64,000 nucleotides of DNA from Beauveria sp. NWAFU-1 (lineage: Eukaryota; Ascomycota; Sordariomycetes; Hypocreales; Cordycipitaceae). A program made the translations under genes and the position numbers. This document shows, piece after piece, positions 44,567 through 57,077 of this stretch. Positions within the stretch are counted from its first letter, which is position 1. The number at the start of each line of letters is the position of its first letter. Location of the stretch: positions 124,001-188,000 of the forward strand of contig JANBXD010000005.1 of the NCBI GenBank assembly GCA_024472245.1, read 5' to 3'. A model generated the notes under the pieces. That model did no database searches and had not been told where the DNA came from. It saw nothing but the letters and a program-made list of their open reading frames with translations.

Positions 44567-45753
44567 GCTGGCCTGCGGCGCCGTCGCCCTGCCGGCAACA
44601 TGCAGCTGCGGACCATCAGTCTCTGCAGCTCATTGCATGCGGGCCGCACCAACAGGGCGTGTTTGGGGAGAAGCCTTTCCCACCGGCTAGAAACTATAGC
44701 CTCCCGGTCATGACAAGCACTGTACGCACTCTCTCGCTGCAGTCTGGCCGGGGCTTGGGAACCTGATTTCCCACTAGCACCTCTAGGGACGACGGACCAA
44801 TCCACCAGTGCGCGAGAAGTATGAGGAGATGCAGTCGTGATATTTTACCAAGAAACTCGGGGGCTACCTCACATGGTATTAGCCTGCCTGCTTCGTCGCC
44901 GCGAGGCAAACACAGCGTCTCTGTTTCACCTGATTTCATCAACATGGTTAGAGTTGGAAGAGAGGACAAAGCATGCTTTTGCTTGGCGTTACGACGCGAC
45001 GACCCGATATCCTAGGGCCAAGATATTCTTTTGGCTTGTCGGTCACTCGTTAATTAGTAGTCAGGGCAAGCCCGGCCGTAGTCTAGGGCAATACGATATG
45101 ATACCCCATGTGTGCAGATGTGTGTGCGTTCGTGATGTAATGATGTGGCCGATTGCTGTGGGAGCAGCTGGGCTGAGCTGTGCTTGGGCGGAGAAAGAAA
45201 CCAAGTAGCAAAGTCACCAGCCATGGCCGCAATTTTGTAAGGTTGGGGGAGAGATTGGATGTATTGAGCCGCGCCACAGGCGTCAATGCGGGACCGCCAC
45301 GCAGTTCCATCGATGTTACAACGTCGCAGGATAGGCACGGAAACGCGCTGAAGTGTTCACTCACGGGCAAATGGACATATGCATGCATGCCTACATTACA
45401 AAACCGGGGGCGCAGCGTTGATCACGGCCCGTACAGTTGGAGTCGGTCCAAACTGGAATCAAATCCGAGCATCAGCATGTCGTTCACGACCTCTTGCACG
45501 AGTGGGCGGATTACAAGTATATGCTTTGTATCTTTGCTTATATGAGATGGACCATCTCAATCTCGAGAAATCAACTTGCCGCTTGCTAGTACCTTTGGGC
45601 TAATTGTAGGCATTCGTACAGAAAGCCAGAAGGCGGCGTTACAACCTGGGTGGTGTGAAGAATAATGACTTTCTATAGGGGAATAAGAAAACACAAAACA
45701 GCGCCAAACTTCGAATCGCATAACCAATAAAAAACTCGCTCCTTTTTCCCCCT
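44567..45753. other. Convergent intergenic region, no gene seen
   Basis: 1.2-kb 3'-3' spacer between eIF1 and Eos1. No supported ORF or repeat. Confidence 0.6.
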
Positions 45754-47016
45754 TTACAGCTCGGCCCTCTCGCGCTCAATGGTGCCTTTGACCTGCGCGA
45801 CGAAGTGCAGCGCGTCGTTCCAGAATTGCCTGGCGCGGACGACGACGGGCATGGCGGGGTAGTCTGGCTGAAAGGCTAGCAAGTGGGCGAGGAGGGCGAC
45901 CATGCTAAGGTAGCTGGCGATTGAGAAGACATTGATCGAGGTGGACGTTTCCTTGCGGATGTTGATGCGTTGGTGACTGATGTGGTAGCACACTGTGAGT
46001 GTCTTGAGGGTTTGTTAGCGAGAAACTTGATGTTGAGGTCGAAGAGGGGGGGGGTTGTACTGTTGCGATACCGATCCAGCCGGGAAGCAGCAGACGCGGG
46101 TCCTGGAACCCGCCGCAGAGGGAAAGGGTCGTGAGGGTGAGGTAGGCGTTTATCACGTCAATGGTGAGCAGGCGAACGATGGTGGCTTGCGGGGTATAAT
46201 TGATGAGCCTGGGCAAACTCGGGTCAGCGTCTATATCATATGTTTTGAAATCGTATGGGAAATCATACCACCGAGACATTAAGCAATCGGTAAAGAAAAA
46301 AGACAGATAACCACATGCAAAAGACTGTTTCACACCATTTGTTAGCGAGTGTTTTGTTGCTGGCATGTGACGCCAATTTCCCCGGGGTAAAGAGAGAGAG
46401 AGGCAGGGGGGCGAAAGAGCACACGCACCCATATCGTGGCCAGGGCCGTCTCCATCAAGGCGTACGGCTCCGACCAGCCGTCGCCGCGGTACAGCGAGGC
46501 AAAAGCGTCGTGCTCGGGCCGGGGGAGAAAGCGCAGCAAGAGATGCAGCGCCGAGGGCAGCCCCCACCAGGCGGCGGGCAGGCAGGACAGCAGACGCAAG
46601 GCGAAGAGCCAAGGGTGCCACATGGGCGGGACGTTAAGAACGACGGCGACGCGCGGCTGGAGCATCGACGGGTGGACGGGCGGTCGTCTGTCGGCGGGAG
46701 TGGTGGCGGTAGTGGCGGCGACGGCCGTAGCGGCGGTATCATTGCGAAGGCTGCTGCTGCCCTTGGGCGTTGCGGTCGTCGTCGTCGCGTACCTTGGGGG
46801 GCGAGATCGGGGCGGCGACGCGGGTCCGGCGCCGGCGCCGGCTGTCGCAGTCCGCGTCCTGCTGCGGGTCGTGATGGCATGATGGTTGTCATCGTCGTCG
46901 TCGTCGGGATCTGTGGTCGCGGCAATGGTCGAGGCGGTCGACGACGTGGGCGTGGATGGCGGCCGCGGCGACGACGGGCTGGGCAAGGCTCCGTGGAGCT
47001 GCCCGCCAACGACCAT
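45754..47016 (-). CDS. eos1: Eos1-like N-glycosylation / ER membrane protein (339 aa)
   Basis: ER multi-span protein linked in yeast to N-glycosylation and oxidative-stress tolerance. Exons 47016-46429, 46324-46269, 46208-46072 and 45992-45754. The N-terminal 120 residues are low-complexity (Thr/Ala/Pro, with a poly-Asp run) and probably cytosolic. The conserved domain begins at LQPRVAVVLNVPPMWHPWLF, continues with FACGYLSFFFTDCLMSRW, LINYTPQATIVRLLTIDVIN, GGFQDPRLLLPGWI, and QRINIRKETSTSINVFSIAS, then LSMVALLAHLLAFQP. This order is characteristic of the EOS1 family. The start could also lie upstream, as the frame is open, but 47016 is the first ATG found. Confidence 0.9.
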
Positions 47017-49467
47017 GGCGCTGCGGTCGGCGACAAAGAGCCGCAAGTTGTTGCTTTCTTTTTCTTCTTTCCTCCGGCTAGCTATTGACGCTTTCGGACA
47101 GCTCTCGTGGGGGGGTGCGCGAGGAAAAGAGGCAGTTTTTTTTGTTTGGTGGCTTTTTTTCCTCTCGCTCGCTATCTCGGCAGCATTGAGGGAATTGGGC
47201 AAAAGGACCTTTGGGGGAAAGTTGAGTGGTGGTGGTTGCGACCGGGGTCGGTGGTGGTGTGTGGTGCTGTGGTTCAGATGGCGTGAGTAAGGTAGGTGAG
47301 ATTATCTACTGAGTAGATTGAGAATAAAATGGAACAGAAGTTGAAGCTTGGCCCATTTCCATCTGTTGAGTAGGTACCAGCAAAGCTTATTAGAGCTGCA
47401 AGCTATCGACTGGTGGCCCGCCGCTAGTTGGTTTGGACAAGGCTGCACCAGAGATCTGGTGTACCAGTGAGGCTGGCTGGTATTGAACGGTGCAGAGAAA
47501 AATTGGTTGGGCGATGATGGAGTGTCAGATTCGAGGCGGTGTCACGGGCATGGAGGTGGCTGATGGATACAGGGCTTTTTTATTTTCTTTTTCGAAAGGA
47601 AACTTGATGCTTCTTATTCGATAGCCGTGCGCCATGCAGATGCAGTCGTGGTGGTGCGGGGGTGGTAACTTCCGCGAGGCGACAAGAGGACTCGGGGGTG
47701 CTGCCGATATGTGGTTGGTGCGAGCCTCCGGAGCAATGGATGTAATATTGATTCATTGCATTTTTACTTATGAATATTAAGAGGTAGGCAGTTTTGCTTT
47801 GTTGTTACTCTACTTCAATAATCTGTGCAGCCAGCTGCTTGCGAGAGTAACACGTCTAAGCCATCAGCCGTGTCTTTTGTGCCAATGCATCTCTACAATC
47901 GCTGTCTTTCACGAGATCTTCCATACTCCATAGTTGTACTACCTGTATATCTTCATCACTGTGATAGTATTTGAAGCTTTTTTTTTTCGATATTAATTGC
48001 CCCCTCTACTGCGTACCATTCCCAAAAGCGCCCGTTTGTTCCCTGCATTGTGTCCCACCACTTTCAGCTCCCAGCCGTGGCTTTTAAAATTCTTGGTTTC
48101 CGGTAATTGGCAAATACTTTCCAAGATGAATACCAAATTATCTTTACATCATCTCTTTTGAATCTCGTCGCTCATCGTACCCGCGCCCAGTTGTGCCGTC
48201 CCGGCCGTCCGTTTGCTTGCTTCGACCGACGGGCCGTTGCCAGCTGGCAGGGCTTGGCTGCGGACAATCATGGCCTGATTCCAAGACAGGTAGAATTTAT
48301 TCATCCTTGAACAATTCCCAGATCTTTTTTTTCCCCTTGTTCCTCCTCGGACGAATTAGTTCCCTTCCAGGGGTTGGCTGACAGGTCAACTAGCGCGCCC
48401 GCCAACACGTTACACAAAGGACGCACTGGCTCTCTCCGCCACATGTCTTGCCCGCGATAGAGTCAAATTGAGCGTTTCCGGGATCATCAATCCTTTACCT
48501 GTCGGATGTACTGAGTAGTCGTTCTTTTCATCACCAACCTCTTTCTTCTGCCTCATCAGCCGTCTTGACCGACCGCAGAGCGCCTCGCCTCGCCTCGAGC
48601 ACCACCACCAACACCTCATTCCACCCCCACGCGGCTCCTCTCCCAGCTCACCAAACGCATGAAAACACGTTTTTCCCTGCACTTCGTATGCACGTAAAAT
48701 TAGAAAAAATGACAACACGCTCTAGCCGCCAGCAATCCCCAGAATTTTGTGCCAAAAATATGCGCGTCACGTTATCAATTCCCCAAAGTGCAGTCGCCGG
48801 GTTCCTGGTCCGCGGCTCACCTTGGCTGCCACTCTCACGATGACTGCCAGACTCGTCGCCTCGTTTTCTAGAAAAGGCCCGAATCATTATTCTCTATTTA
48901 CCTGCCTATAGTCTCCGACGCTTTCTAGATGCGTTGGCTGGCTGCAGCTGATTAACACGCTGCCTCTTACTGGTGCCTGGTTCACTCTTCTTCCTACCTT
49001 CATACTCCCATCAAACCGTACGGTCCCAACTTGTGCATCTTCATTGCTCACCACAACAACTTGCAATTAAATCTGCTCTTGAGTCTATCTGCACTCGCAA
49101 GATAATTCATTTCTCTCTACATATTTCTCCCACCCGCCTTTTATTTCCTTGTCTTACCCTTCTGCACCCTTTCGCATCGTTTCCCGCCTGCAGCCTGAAT
49201 TCTGCATCTTGCAAACAACGCAAACATTCTTCGGAGATTCTCTGGCGATTGAATAACCGCATCGTCTGGTCTTAATTTTGAGTCTCTTACCAACAACTTT
49301 CGAGGTTTGTGCTTCTTCCACCGCAGCATGTGGACGACCGATTTCGTACTCGCCATGCTGCATTCCCGCCGTTTGCTCCCCGCCCGCCTCGCCATATCTA
49401 ACCAACCCGTCTTACATTCTTCCAAATTCAACACTCACTAACTCTACCGTTCCCGCAGAAGCTCATC
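47017..49467. other. 2.45-kb divergent intergenic region with pyrimidine-rich tracts
   Basis: Separates Eos1 (-) from the RRM gene (+). The right half (about 48000-49460) is rich in CT and dotted with short upstream ORFs, which suggests a long 5' leader for the RRM gene. No protein-coding gene is supported. Confidence 0.5.
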
Positions 49468-51832
49468 ATGAAGCCTATTTCTCGCTACAGAAAGCATCTC
49501 AGGCGCGATGGTGACCGGACCATTCGCAAGTCCGTCTCTTGCGAGCCCCTACTCGACGTTTCTTCCTCGGACGAAGAGGACCGCACAGGAGGTAAGGACT
49601 CTTCGAATGGTGTGTATCAACAGTTTTTTCTTCTTCTTTGCAACTGTCTTGTCATTTTTCTCCTCTTGCCAATTTTTCTTTCCATCTCCCTCTTCATTTT
49701 CTCTCTGGGTGTTGCGGCTTAAACTTGCCGTTAAATCACAGCGCGCTGACACCCTTCTAGGCGCCCGTCTGACCTGCGGAAGTTTGACTCCATCTCCTGC
49801 CGGCAAGCAGTATGTATCACAAGACGCGCCCTTGACTCTCCATACCGCTAACATTCCCTCAGACTGTTTGCAAAAAAGTCGGCGTCCGAGTCTGCAAGAT
49901 CCCGTCCGGGAAGCGCCAACTCCTTCCAGGTTGGCGCAAACACCGACGACGACGTCTTTGCCGAAGACGATGAATCGACTGCATCTATTTCTGGTGGGAA
50001 TGGTGCCACAGATCACCCTGGAGAGTTCTCAGAGGTTGGCATCCCGTCTGTTGACGCCCAGGGAATTTACCCCCCCACGGCATGCATCTTTGCCGCCAAG
50101 TAAGTCCTCTGGCCACCATGCACCAACCTTCACTGACAAGACAGCCTCGCGCAACTTTACGATGACAAAACGCTCGAGTATGAAGTCACACGCGCTTTCT
50201 CCAAGTATGGCCCCGTATTTGTCAAGATTCGCCGTGACCAACGCCAGATGCCTTTTGCATTCTGTCAATTCACTGTAAGTCCTCGACTGCACATTTACTT
50301 GGCTTGTTCTAACGGCTGCAGTGCGACGAGCATGCGAGGAAGGCCAAGGAATGCGGCAGAGACACTTACATTCTCGGCCGACAATGCCGCACTGAAATGG
50401 CCAAGGCCCATAGTAAGAAACTTGGTCAATGTTGCCTTCCATCAAGCATCGAGCACTGACAATGAATAGCCACTTTCCTCGTGTACAAACACAATGGAGA
50501 CGCCGTCACAGGCGACGAGGCTGCTGACCTGCTCAGTTCCCTGGGGGAGATTGCCGAGGCCGATGAACTTGATACCGAGATGCAGCATTCCATGCGTCTC
50601 CCTCCTACCGTTGTCGTCAGATACAAAATGTACGACCCCAGACGCGATGTGCCTCTGGTAAGCAGTTTCTTCTCCCAGCCGAATTACTTTGGCTAACCTG
50701 CGGCAGGCCTTTCGTGGACATCGCAAGTACAAAGTGATTCCATATGATCCCAAACCATCCGCGAACCCGAGACCAGAAACTCAAGTCAGCCCAAACAAGG
50801 AGCAATTCCTGAACCAGTACGATCGCGACAGACGATCCATTTACATGGGCAATCTTCCCATAAACATGACCGAGGAGACTCTCACAAACCTTATCAGCGC
50901 TTGCGGCGAGGTCATCGCTGTCGTGCTTTTCAAAAAGCCCGTTCCAGGAAGTCCGAGTAGGCAGAGCTCAACCCAGTAGCACTTCCAAGCTAATCAAGTA
51001 GGCAAAATGACTTGCTTTGCGTTTGTCGAGTTCTCTCGCCCCGACACTGCCGACGACGCCATCGAGGCATTTGTAAGTGCACTCGCCCATTCTCATCTGG
51101 CGCCGAACAGGACTAATGTTTGCACAGAACAACACGGATATCAACGGCTTCCGTGTCCGGGTCGACAGGAAACAGTCTCGTACGTTTGAGACGCCTCGAC
51201 GCAGCCTTTCCCTACGCTCGGCCAACTACTCGCACGCGACCTTTCCCCGTCGTCGCCACGCGCCCGTCATGGAGCCCGTCTCGCCGCTGCACACCATGTT
51301 TGATCCGCCCGCCCGCCACGGCAAGCCCTTCGTGCACCACGCTGCCGCTGCACCTGCGGACCCGGAGCAGACCCCCAGGACGGCCGAGGAGGCTGCCCAG
51401 ACCTTCTCTAGTGAAGACAACCTCTTTACGCCAACGTCCAAAAAGACAAACGGCAACGGCAGCGGTGGCAGCTTTGCGTACGGCAACATGGAGACACCTA
51501 TGGCTATGCCGCACCAGCACGCTCACATCCCTATGGGCTGGATGCCGCCGTTTCCACCGTACCCATACGGTCCGCCCATGTCGCCCTACGGCCCTATGAC
51601 GCCTCACGGCACGCCCGGTGTCATGTACCCGGGCTACAGCCCAGGACCTTACTACCCAGGCATGTATGACATGTATTCCATGACGTCGCCTCCGCACATG
51701 ATGCCGCCGCCGCAGATGCCTGCGCCGCCCGTTGGAGCTCCAGTAGCCGTCCAGGCGGAAGCTCCCGCCGAAGCGCAGTTTGCTGCTGCCGGAGGCCAAA
51801 CTCCCACTGAGCCGGCCACGGAAGACAAGTGA
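49468..51832 (+). CDS. Tandem-RRM RNA-binding protein (614 aa, nine exons)
   Basis: Exons 49468-49591, 49761-49809, 49863-50099, 50145-50274, 50322-50412, 50470-50657, 50707-50956, 51002-51072 and 51128-51832; introns 45-169 bp; all phases close. The basic Ser-rich N-terminus precedes RRM1 (ACIFAANLAQLYDDKTLEYE; RQMPFAFCQFT as RNP1-like) and RRM2 (RSIYMGNLPINMTEETLTNL; MTCFAFVEFS). The C-terminal 200 residues are Pro/Met/Tyr-rich (GWMPPFPPYPYGPPMSPYGP) and end in an acidic tail, typical of a disordered, aggregation-prone region. The layout recalls yeast Rim4-type meiotic translation regulators, but that is a weak analogy. Target RNAs are unknown. It has the most introns in the window. Confidence 0.88.
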
Positions 51833-52630
51833 AAGCAGATCCCCGGCGGTTTCAATTTTGTTTCGTTGGTTGGATTTGTCTTTTTTCTTCATTTGATTTT
51901 GTTCCTGTTTGTTGTTATTTCGAAGAAAAGTTTCAAAGGACAAGTCACATATTGCGTCTAATTTTGTTCATTTTCGCGATGGGTCGGCCGAAAGGAATCA
52001 GGACCGACGGCCAGAAAAAGTTTCATCTGGGCCACGTTTTATTAATGAGAGAGAGAACCGAGAAAGACCGGGTAAGCCCAAGAAGGCGGCTATTCTGACA
52101 AGCACACATGATTATGTTATTAGGGACAGGGACAATTGTTATCATTCTTCGTTTTAGTCTTAGCCAAACTTCGAATAAGATTATTTTTAGGGTTTCATGC
52201 AGAGTTTTTTGTTGTTGTTCAAGGGTCCGCTTCAGCTGTTCGCCTCATTTTGCGCAGTGGATTGCTGATAAGCCTTGCAGTACCGCAGCGGATCCCTTTT
52301 AGCGGCGCGTTGGGGTTCTTTAGCGAATGGTTCTACTGAGTCGAAGATGTTCTAGATAAGCCATAGCTTACTCAGTAATCAGGCTATTTCAATAATGATA
52401 ATATAATTTTGCGCTGAAAAGGCGCTGTAAGAACCCACAGCACCAAAAAGCGGGGCTCACCGGCTGAAAACGCATCCCCTTCGCAACTGCCAATGGAAAC
52501 AAAAACTTTTCGCTCTAATTGCCCAGCAAGCTCTTTTCTTCATCTTGTCATCGTACGCGGTGGTTGTTGTAATAGCAGACAAGGCTGCCTCTTTCTTCCT
52601 CGCGGCATTCACAGCTTCATCGCAGTCACG
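51833..52630. other. Intergenic, no gene seen
   Basis: 0.8-kb AT-rich spacer between two plus-strand genes. It holds the 3' UTR of the RRM gene and the promoter of the transporter gene. No feature is recognised. Confidence 0.6.
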
Positions 52631-54928
52631 ATGGGCACGATCTCGTTTCAGGCGTCCAACGCCATCATCTACCTGACCTATGGCGTCTTTCTGTACGTCT
52701 TGGCCCCCATCACTGGTTGCAGAGCCAGAGAGCTAATGATACACGCGAATACAGCGTCATGGGGACTGGTATTGCTTGGAAGCTGCGACACCAGGCCAAG
52801 ACGGACTTTCTGTCTAGCAATGGCACTCAGACTGGTCAGAACTCGCCTCTGCGCTTGATGTCGATGAGACACGGCGGCCTTTTACAGCCAGCGTCATCCG
52901 TATAAACCACATGCACTGACGCGCTCGCAGCCTTTCCTCTCGCTCTCAATTTTATCGCCTCTGGTGAGTAAGGCGCAAGCAGGCGCTCTTGCACAGTCAA
53001 CCTCCTTGTTCGTAACGGAGCGGTAGCAGTGAAAAACTGCAACCCGGTTTGCTTTTCTCGAGTCATGTACTCGGACTAATCACGCGACACCACGGACTGG
53101 AACATGTACATGTTGTAGCGATTACTTGACGCAGCAGGTTCGTACCCTCATTGAATAATCTCCTTCGTCTTCTCATCTCGTTTGAGAATTGTTGTTGGTG
53201 GAGGGCCATGCCCCCTCCGTGGCGATGCTAACCCAGAAGATGTCAAACGTCCTCTTGTTATTTCAGGGCTGTCCACAGCATCCCAACCACGCAACATTTC
53301 TCTGCGGGAAGAGAGGATGCGGCTCACTACGGGCGCCGAGCTGACACGCCACGCGCGGGATCCAACCCACATCCTTTGACCGGACGTGGGAGATGTCGCC
53401 GTGTCGCGGCAGCGAGGCTGAGATTACACCGTGATACTCGATCAAGTTAATGCTTGCGTGAGAAACGTGCTGCCGCTACCACCCTCTGCTCTCCTTATCC
53501 TTCCCCCCTCCCATTTGACCCCGACTAACCCCCGCAGCTCTCGGATCCGGCATCTTGTTCTCCTACCCGGAGCTCGCCACCATTGCCGGCGTGCAGGGCG
53601 TCGTCGTGTACGCGCTCGCTTCTTCGCTGCCCATGCTAGTCTTTGGCTATCTCGGGCCCATCATCCGCCGGCGCTGCCCCGAGGGCTTCGTCCTGACTGA
53701 GTGGACGCGCCAGCGCTACGGCACCCCCGGCATGCTCTTCCTCAGCGTCCTCACCCTCATCACGCTCTTCCTCTACATGGTCGCCGAGCTGTCCGCCATC
53801 GGCCAGGTTGTCAGCACCCTGACCGGCCTCGACGGCCTGCCCGTCGTCATAGTGCAGTGCATCGTCACGACGATTTACACCTCTCTTGGCGGCTTCAAAA
53901 TCTCCTTCCTCACCGACGTCATTCAGGGCGGCATGGTTATCGGCCTCATCGTCATCGCCACCATTACCATTGGTGTGAAAACCGAAATCAAAACAGAGCT
54001 CATTGACGCCTCGGGCCTGACAAAGCCCACCCTGCTCGGCTGGCAGCTGCTCTACATCCTGCCCGTCGCGGTCCTCACAAACGACTTTTTCCTGTCCAAT
54101 TTTTGGCTCCGCACCTTTTCCTCCAAGACGGACAAGGACCTCCGCGTCGGTGTCACCATGGCCATGGTCGTCATCCTCTGCGTGCTGACCCTCGTCGGCT
54201 GCACCGGTCTCATTGCCGCCTGGTCCGGCGCCTGGCCCGGCGACCCCCCGCAGGCTGGCTCCCTCGCCTTCTTCGTGCTGCTCGAGCGGCTGCCCGGCTG
54301 GGTCGTCGGCATCGTGCTCGTCATGGTCGTCAGCCTCAGCACTGCCGCCTTTGACTCGCTGCAGTCGGCCATGGTCTCGTCCGCCTCCAACGATCTCTTC
54401 CGCAACCGCCTCAACATTTGGTTCATCCGCGGCTTCGTCGTCCTCGTTATTATCCCTGTCGTCGTCCTCGCTCTGAAGGCGCCGTCGATTCTCCAAATCT
54501 TCCTCATCTCCGACCTCGTGTCCTCGGCCGCCATCCCCGTGCTCTGCATCGGTCTGCTCCCGCAGGCCTGGGTCTGGCGCGGCTTCGAGTTTGTCGTCGG
54601 TACCCTCGGCGGCATCCTCACAGTCTTCATCTTTGGCGCCTGTTACTACAAAGACGCGTACCGCGGCGCCCGCCTCATCCTGCTGGAAGAGGGCCTTTAC
54701 GCGCAGGACTGGTCCGTCTTTGGCGCCTTTGTCGCCGCGCCGTTTGGCGGCCTGGTCTGGGGCTGCATCGCGCTGGCGTGCCGTCTCACGTTCCAGTACG
54801 CCAAGGCCAAGATCACGGGTGGTGTCTTTGACGCGCTTGACAAGCCGCTGGATCCGATCCGACCTCGCAACCGCGAGGGCGAGCTTATCGAGGAAAGTGT
54901 CTCGACTGATGCTGGCAAGTTTTTCTAA
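52631..54928 (+). CDS. Sodium:solute symporter-family transporter (urea/DUR3-like), 521 aa
   Basis: Secondary active transporter of the SSS family; DUR3 members import urea or polyamines. Exons 52631-52692, 52755-52834, 52931-52963 (33 nt) and 53538-54928, with a 574-bp third intron. Characteristic segments: ALGSGILFSYPELATIAGVQG, EGFVLTEWTRQRYGTPGML, YMVAELSAIGQVVSTLTGL, IYTSLGGFKISFLTDVIQGG, and VVSLSTAAFDSLQSAMVSSA with the Na+-site Ser/Thr-type residues of the family. About a dozen membrane helices are visible. It is shorter than canonical DUR3 (about 650-700 aa), with a clipped N-terminus, so urea specificity is uncertain. The start at 52631 gives a short extracellular N-terminus. Confidence 0.87.
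52964..53537 (+). other. Unusually long intron (574 bp) in the symporter gene
   Basis: Donor GTGAGT and acceptor CCCGCAG join FIAS to ALGSG in perfect phase. Other introns in the window are mostly under 220 bp. It contains the 14-bp palindrome AACATGTACATGTT (53101-53114) and a GC-rich stretch. Confidence 0.7.
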
Positions 54929-55238
54929 ACGGCAAGTGTACAGCGGTGTGAAAGTCGTACACCCATCATTTGAAAAAGACAGATTTGAAAAAGACAAGTT
55001 CCAAATCTTTTGATAGATGTACACATAGATGCTTGTAAATAGCAGGGTTTCGGCCCGACGGGCTATTTTAATTGATTTGGAGAAGCATGGCTTGTTTGGC
55101 ATAGCATACTACACCGCCTGTTTTAGCTATAGTACAAAAGTAATCCATCGCTTTCTTTTCCCGGAATATACACGCGCAGTCCCCTTGTTATACATGATGC
55201 GAGATGTGTGTGTTGCTGCGCCCATACCAGACCCCCCC
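54929..55238. other. Convergent intergenic region
   Basis: 3'-3' spacer of 310 bp containing a GAAAAAGACA-type short direct repeat near 54970-54998. No gene. Confidence 0.55.
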
Positions 55239-56337
55239 TCATCGGCCCTGGCCGTCCGCCGCCTGCTGCATCTCCTTCTTGTCCTTCCAGCCGGCCCGAT
55301 GCGCCGTCTCCTTTCGAATGACGGCCTGTTCCTGCCTGTACGCCTGGGCCGTGGTGCCGCCCGTGGTGCCCCATATGCGCCACTGCGCGCTCGGGTAGTC
55401 CTTTGTGTCCGTCGATCGCGCCAGCACCACATACTCAATCTTGTCCTGGACGCGCAGGCTGCCCGGCACCACCGTCTCCCCGCCGTCACGTCGGTGCCGC
55501 GACAGCTGCTGCTGCGACGACAGCGCCACGACGGCCTGCTCCGTCAGCAGCGTCTTGTCGTGCGGGTTGATCGGGTGTATCAGATGCGACACGAGCCGCG
55601 GGTACACAAGCCGCCGGGTGTCGCGCACCCACTCGAACCGCACCGTCTCGCGCGGGTCGCGCCGGTCCATGGCGGCGTGCAGCTGCGCGGCGAAGCGCGG
55701 CATGCACAGCCGCGCCACCGTCGCCTTGTCGCCCGCCGCAAAGGCCTCGAGCGCCTCGCGGTACAGCGCGCGCGCCGTCGGCGCGATGCGGCCCCGGTGC
55801 GCGCGCCACTTGGGCCGCGAGGTCCAGTTCGGCATCGACCGCAGCTTGACGCTCAGCACCGACAGCACGCACTGCGCGTAGCTCTTGAGCCGCCACCACT
55901 GGTACGCCACGAGGTCGAGGGGGTTCCTGGAGCGCTGCGAAAAAGGAATCGGGACAAACGTGCCTGGTGCGAGTCGTGCTCGGTTAGCATTCATGCCTCA
56001 TATTCTGTAGAGGAAGAAGAAGAAGGAGAAAGAGCATGATTTGAACAACTCGTTGTTTCGACGTACCAGGAAACAAAGGGCCGCCGCCGTCTTTAAACAC
56101 ATCCTTGGCTGCCGCCTTTTGCATCTGCGACATGGTCTGCTCCCTGGTCGCGCCGCGCTCGGCCATCTTTTGCTGGTGACTCATGGCCCGGTTGATCTTG
56201 TCCCGCGAGACGCGGGAGTAGCTGCGTCGAGTCCCGACCCAGGGCATGCGGACGGCTGTCGAGCTGCCCCGCGGCGTGGCGGCGACAGCAATCTGCGTCG
56301 CTGGCCGACGGAGTGATGCCATGGCCCTCGAAGCCAT
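55239..56337 (-). CDS. Mitochondrial protein with Tim44/mL45 (Mba1)-like domain (331 aa)
   Basis: Exons 56337-56067 and 55963-55239; 103-bp intron. The N-terminus MASRAMASLRRPATQIAVAA and the following RMPWVGTRRSYSR region form a mitochondrial presequence. The C-terminal two thirds match the Tim44-like fold shared by Tim44, Mba1 and mL45: ARALYREALEAFAAGDKATV, CMPRFAAQLHAAMDRRDP, RLVSHLIHPINPHDKTLLTE and IEYVVLARSTDTKDYP. Such proteins attach mitoribosomes to the inner membrane or form part of the large subunit. Which role applies here is inferred, not shown. Two in-frame ATGs (56337 and 56322) are candidates; I chose the first. Confidence 0.8.
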
Positions 56338-57077
56338 CCTCGTTGACGGCGTCACCTTTCGTAGTCGTTTCGTTGAGTTCAGCCACAACTCCAGCGACGC
56401 TTGATGTGGTCTGAATCCGGTGCGAGGTAGGGTCGCTGATGGATGAAGCACACAGAAGGGGGGTGGAAGCAACGTCTAATTGGAGAGCTTGGTATTCCAT
56501 CCGTCGTTTGAGATGGAGTCCTTTTTTTTTTCGCAGCGAGCTGACCGTTTAGGCTTAGCGCACATTCAAGGTGGCTTGGATTGTGTTGGATGGCTTGTTC
56601 GGATAATGGTTGGAACGTGTCTGGTACCCTATAAATAGAAGAAGAAGACTGTAACGGTCGAAATGAGCAACAGTGCTCGCAGAATTTGCTGTTTAAATGA
56701 TTGATTCCACAATATGCCATGATTTCTGCATATTCGTACTCGATTTGATGCGAGTCTTGGGTGTGGTGAATGAACTGTGGCTTGAGCAGGCCAGTCGCAC
56801 ATTCACCTAGTGGGGTGGAATCCTCAGCTAGAAACAGCTGACCAGCCGCGAGGTTCAAGCTTCAACCTTGGTCGCATGCACTACCATGTCCAAGCATGAG
56901 AGATCCATCTGCCAGGATTGACGAGAAACCACAAACCTCCAACAACACAAGACCGCATTCCGCAGCGACTCAATTGGCACCGACCGTACACAGTTCGCTC
57001 TCTCAGAAGAGAGGCGTAAACTTGACGTTACCTTCTCCTCTGCTCCATCTCACTGCAGCAATCACACAGCTGCCACA
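56338..57077. other. Divergent intergenic region
   Basis: 0.74 kb between the Tim44-like gene (-) and CIA30 (+). No further gene is supported. Confidence 0.55.

Noticed and set aside
48565..48843. 92-aa ORF upstream of the RRM gene
   Set aside because: Low-complexity and Ser/Thr/Pro-biased, typical of a CT-rich leader. At most an upstream ORF.
53636..55102. 488-aa open frame on the minus strand opposite the symporter
   Set aside because: It is Asp/Glu/Gly-rich low-complexity sequence, exactly antisense to a confident transporter with strong GC3 bias, which commonly creates such shadows.
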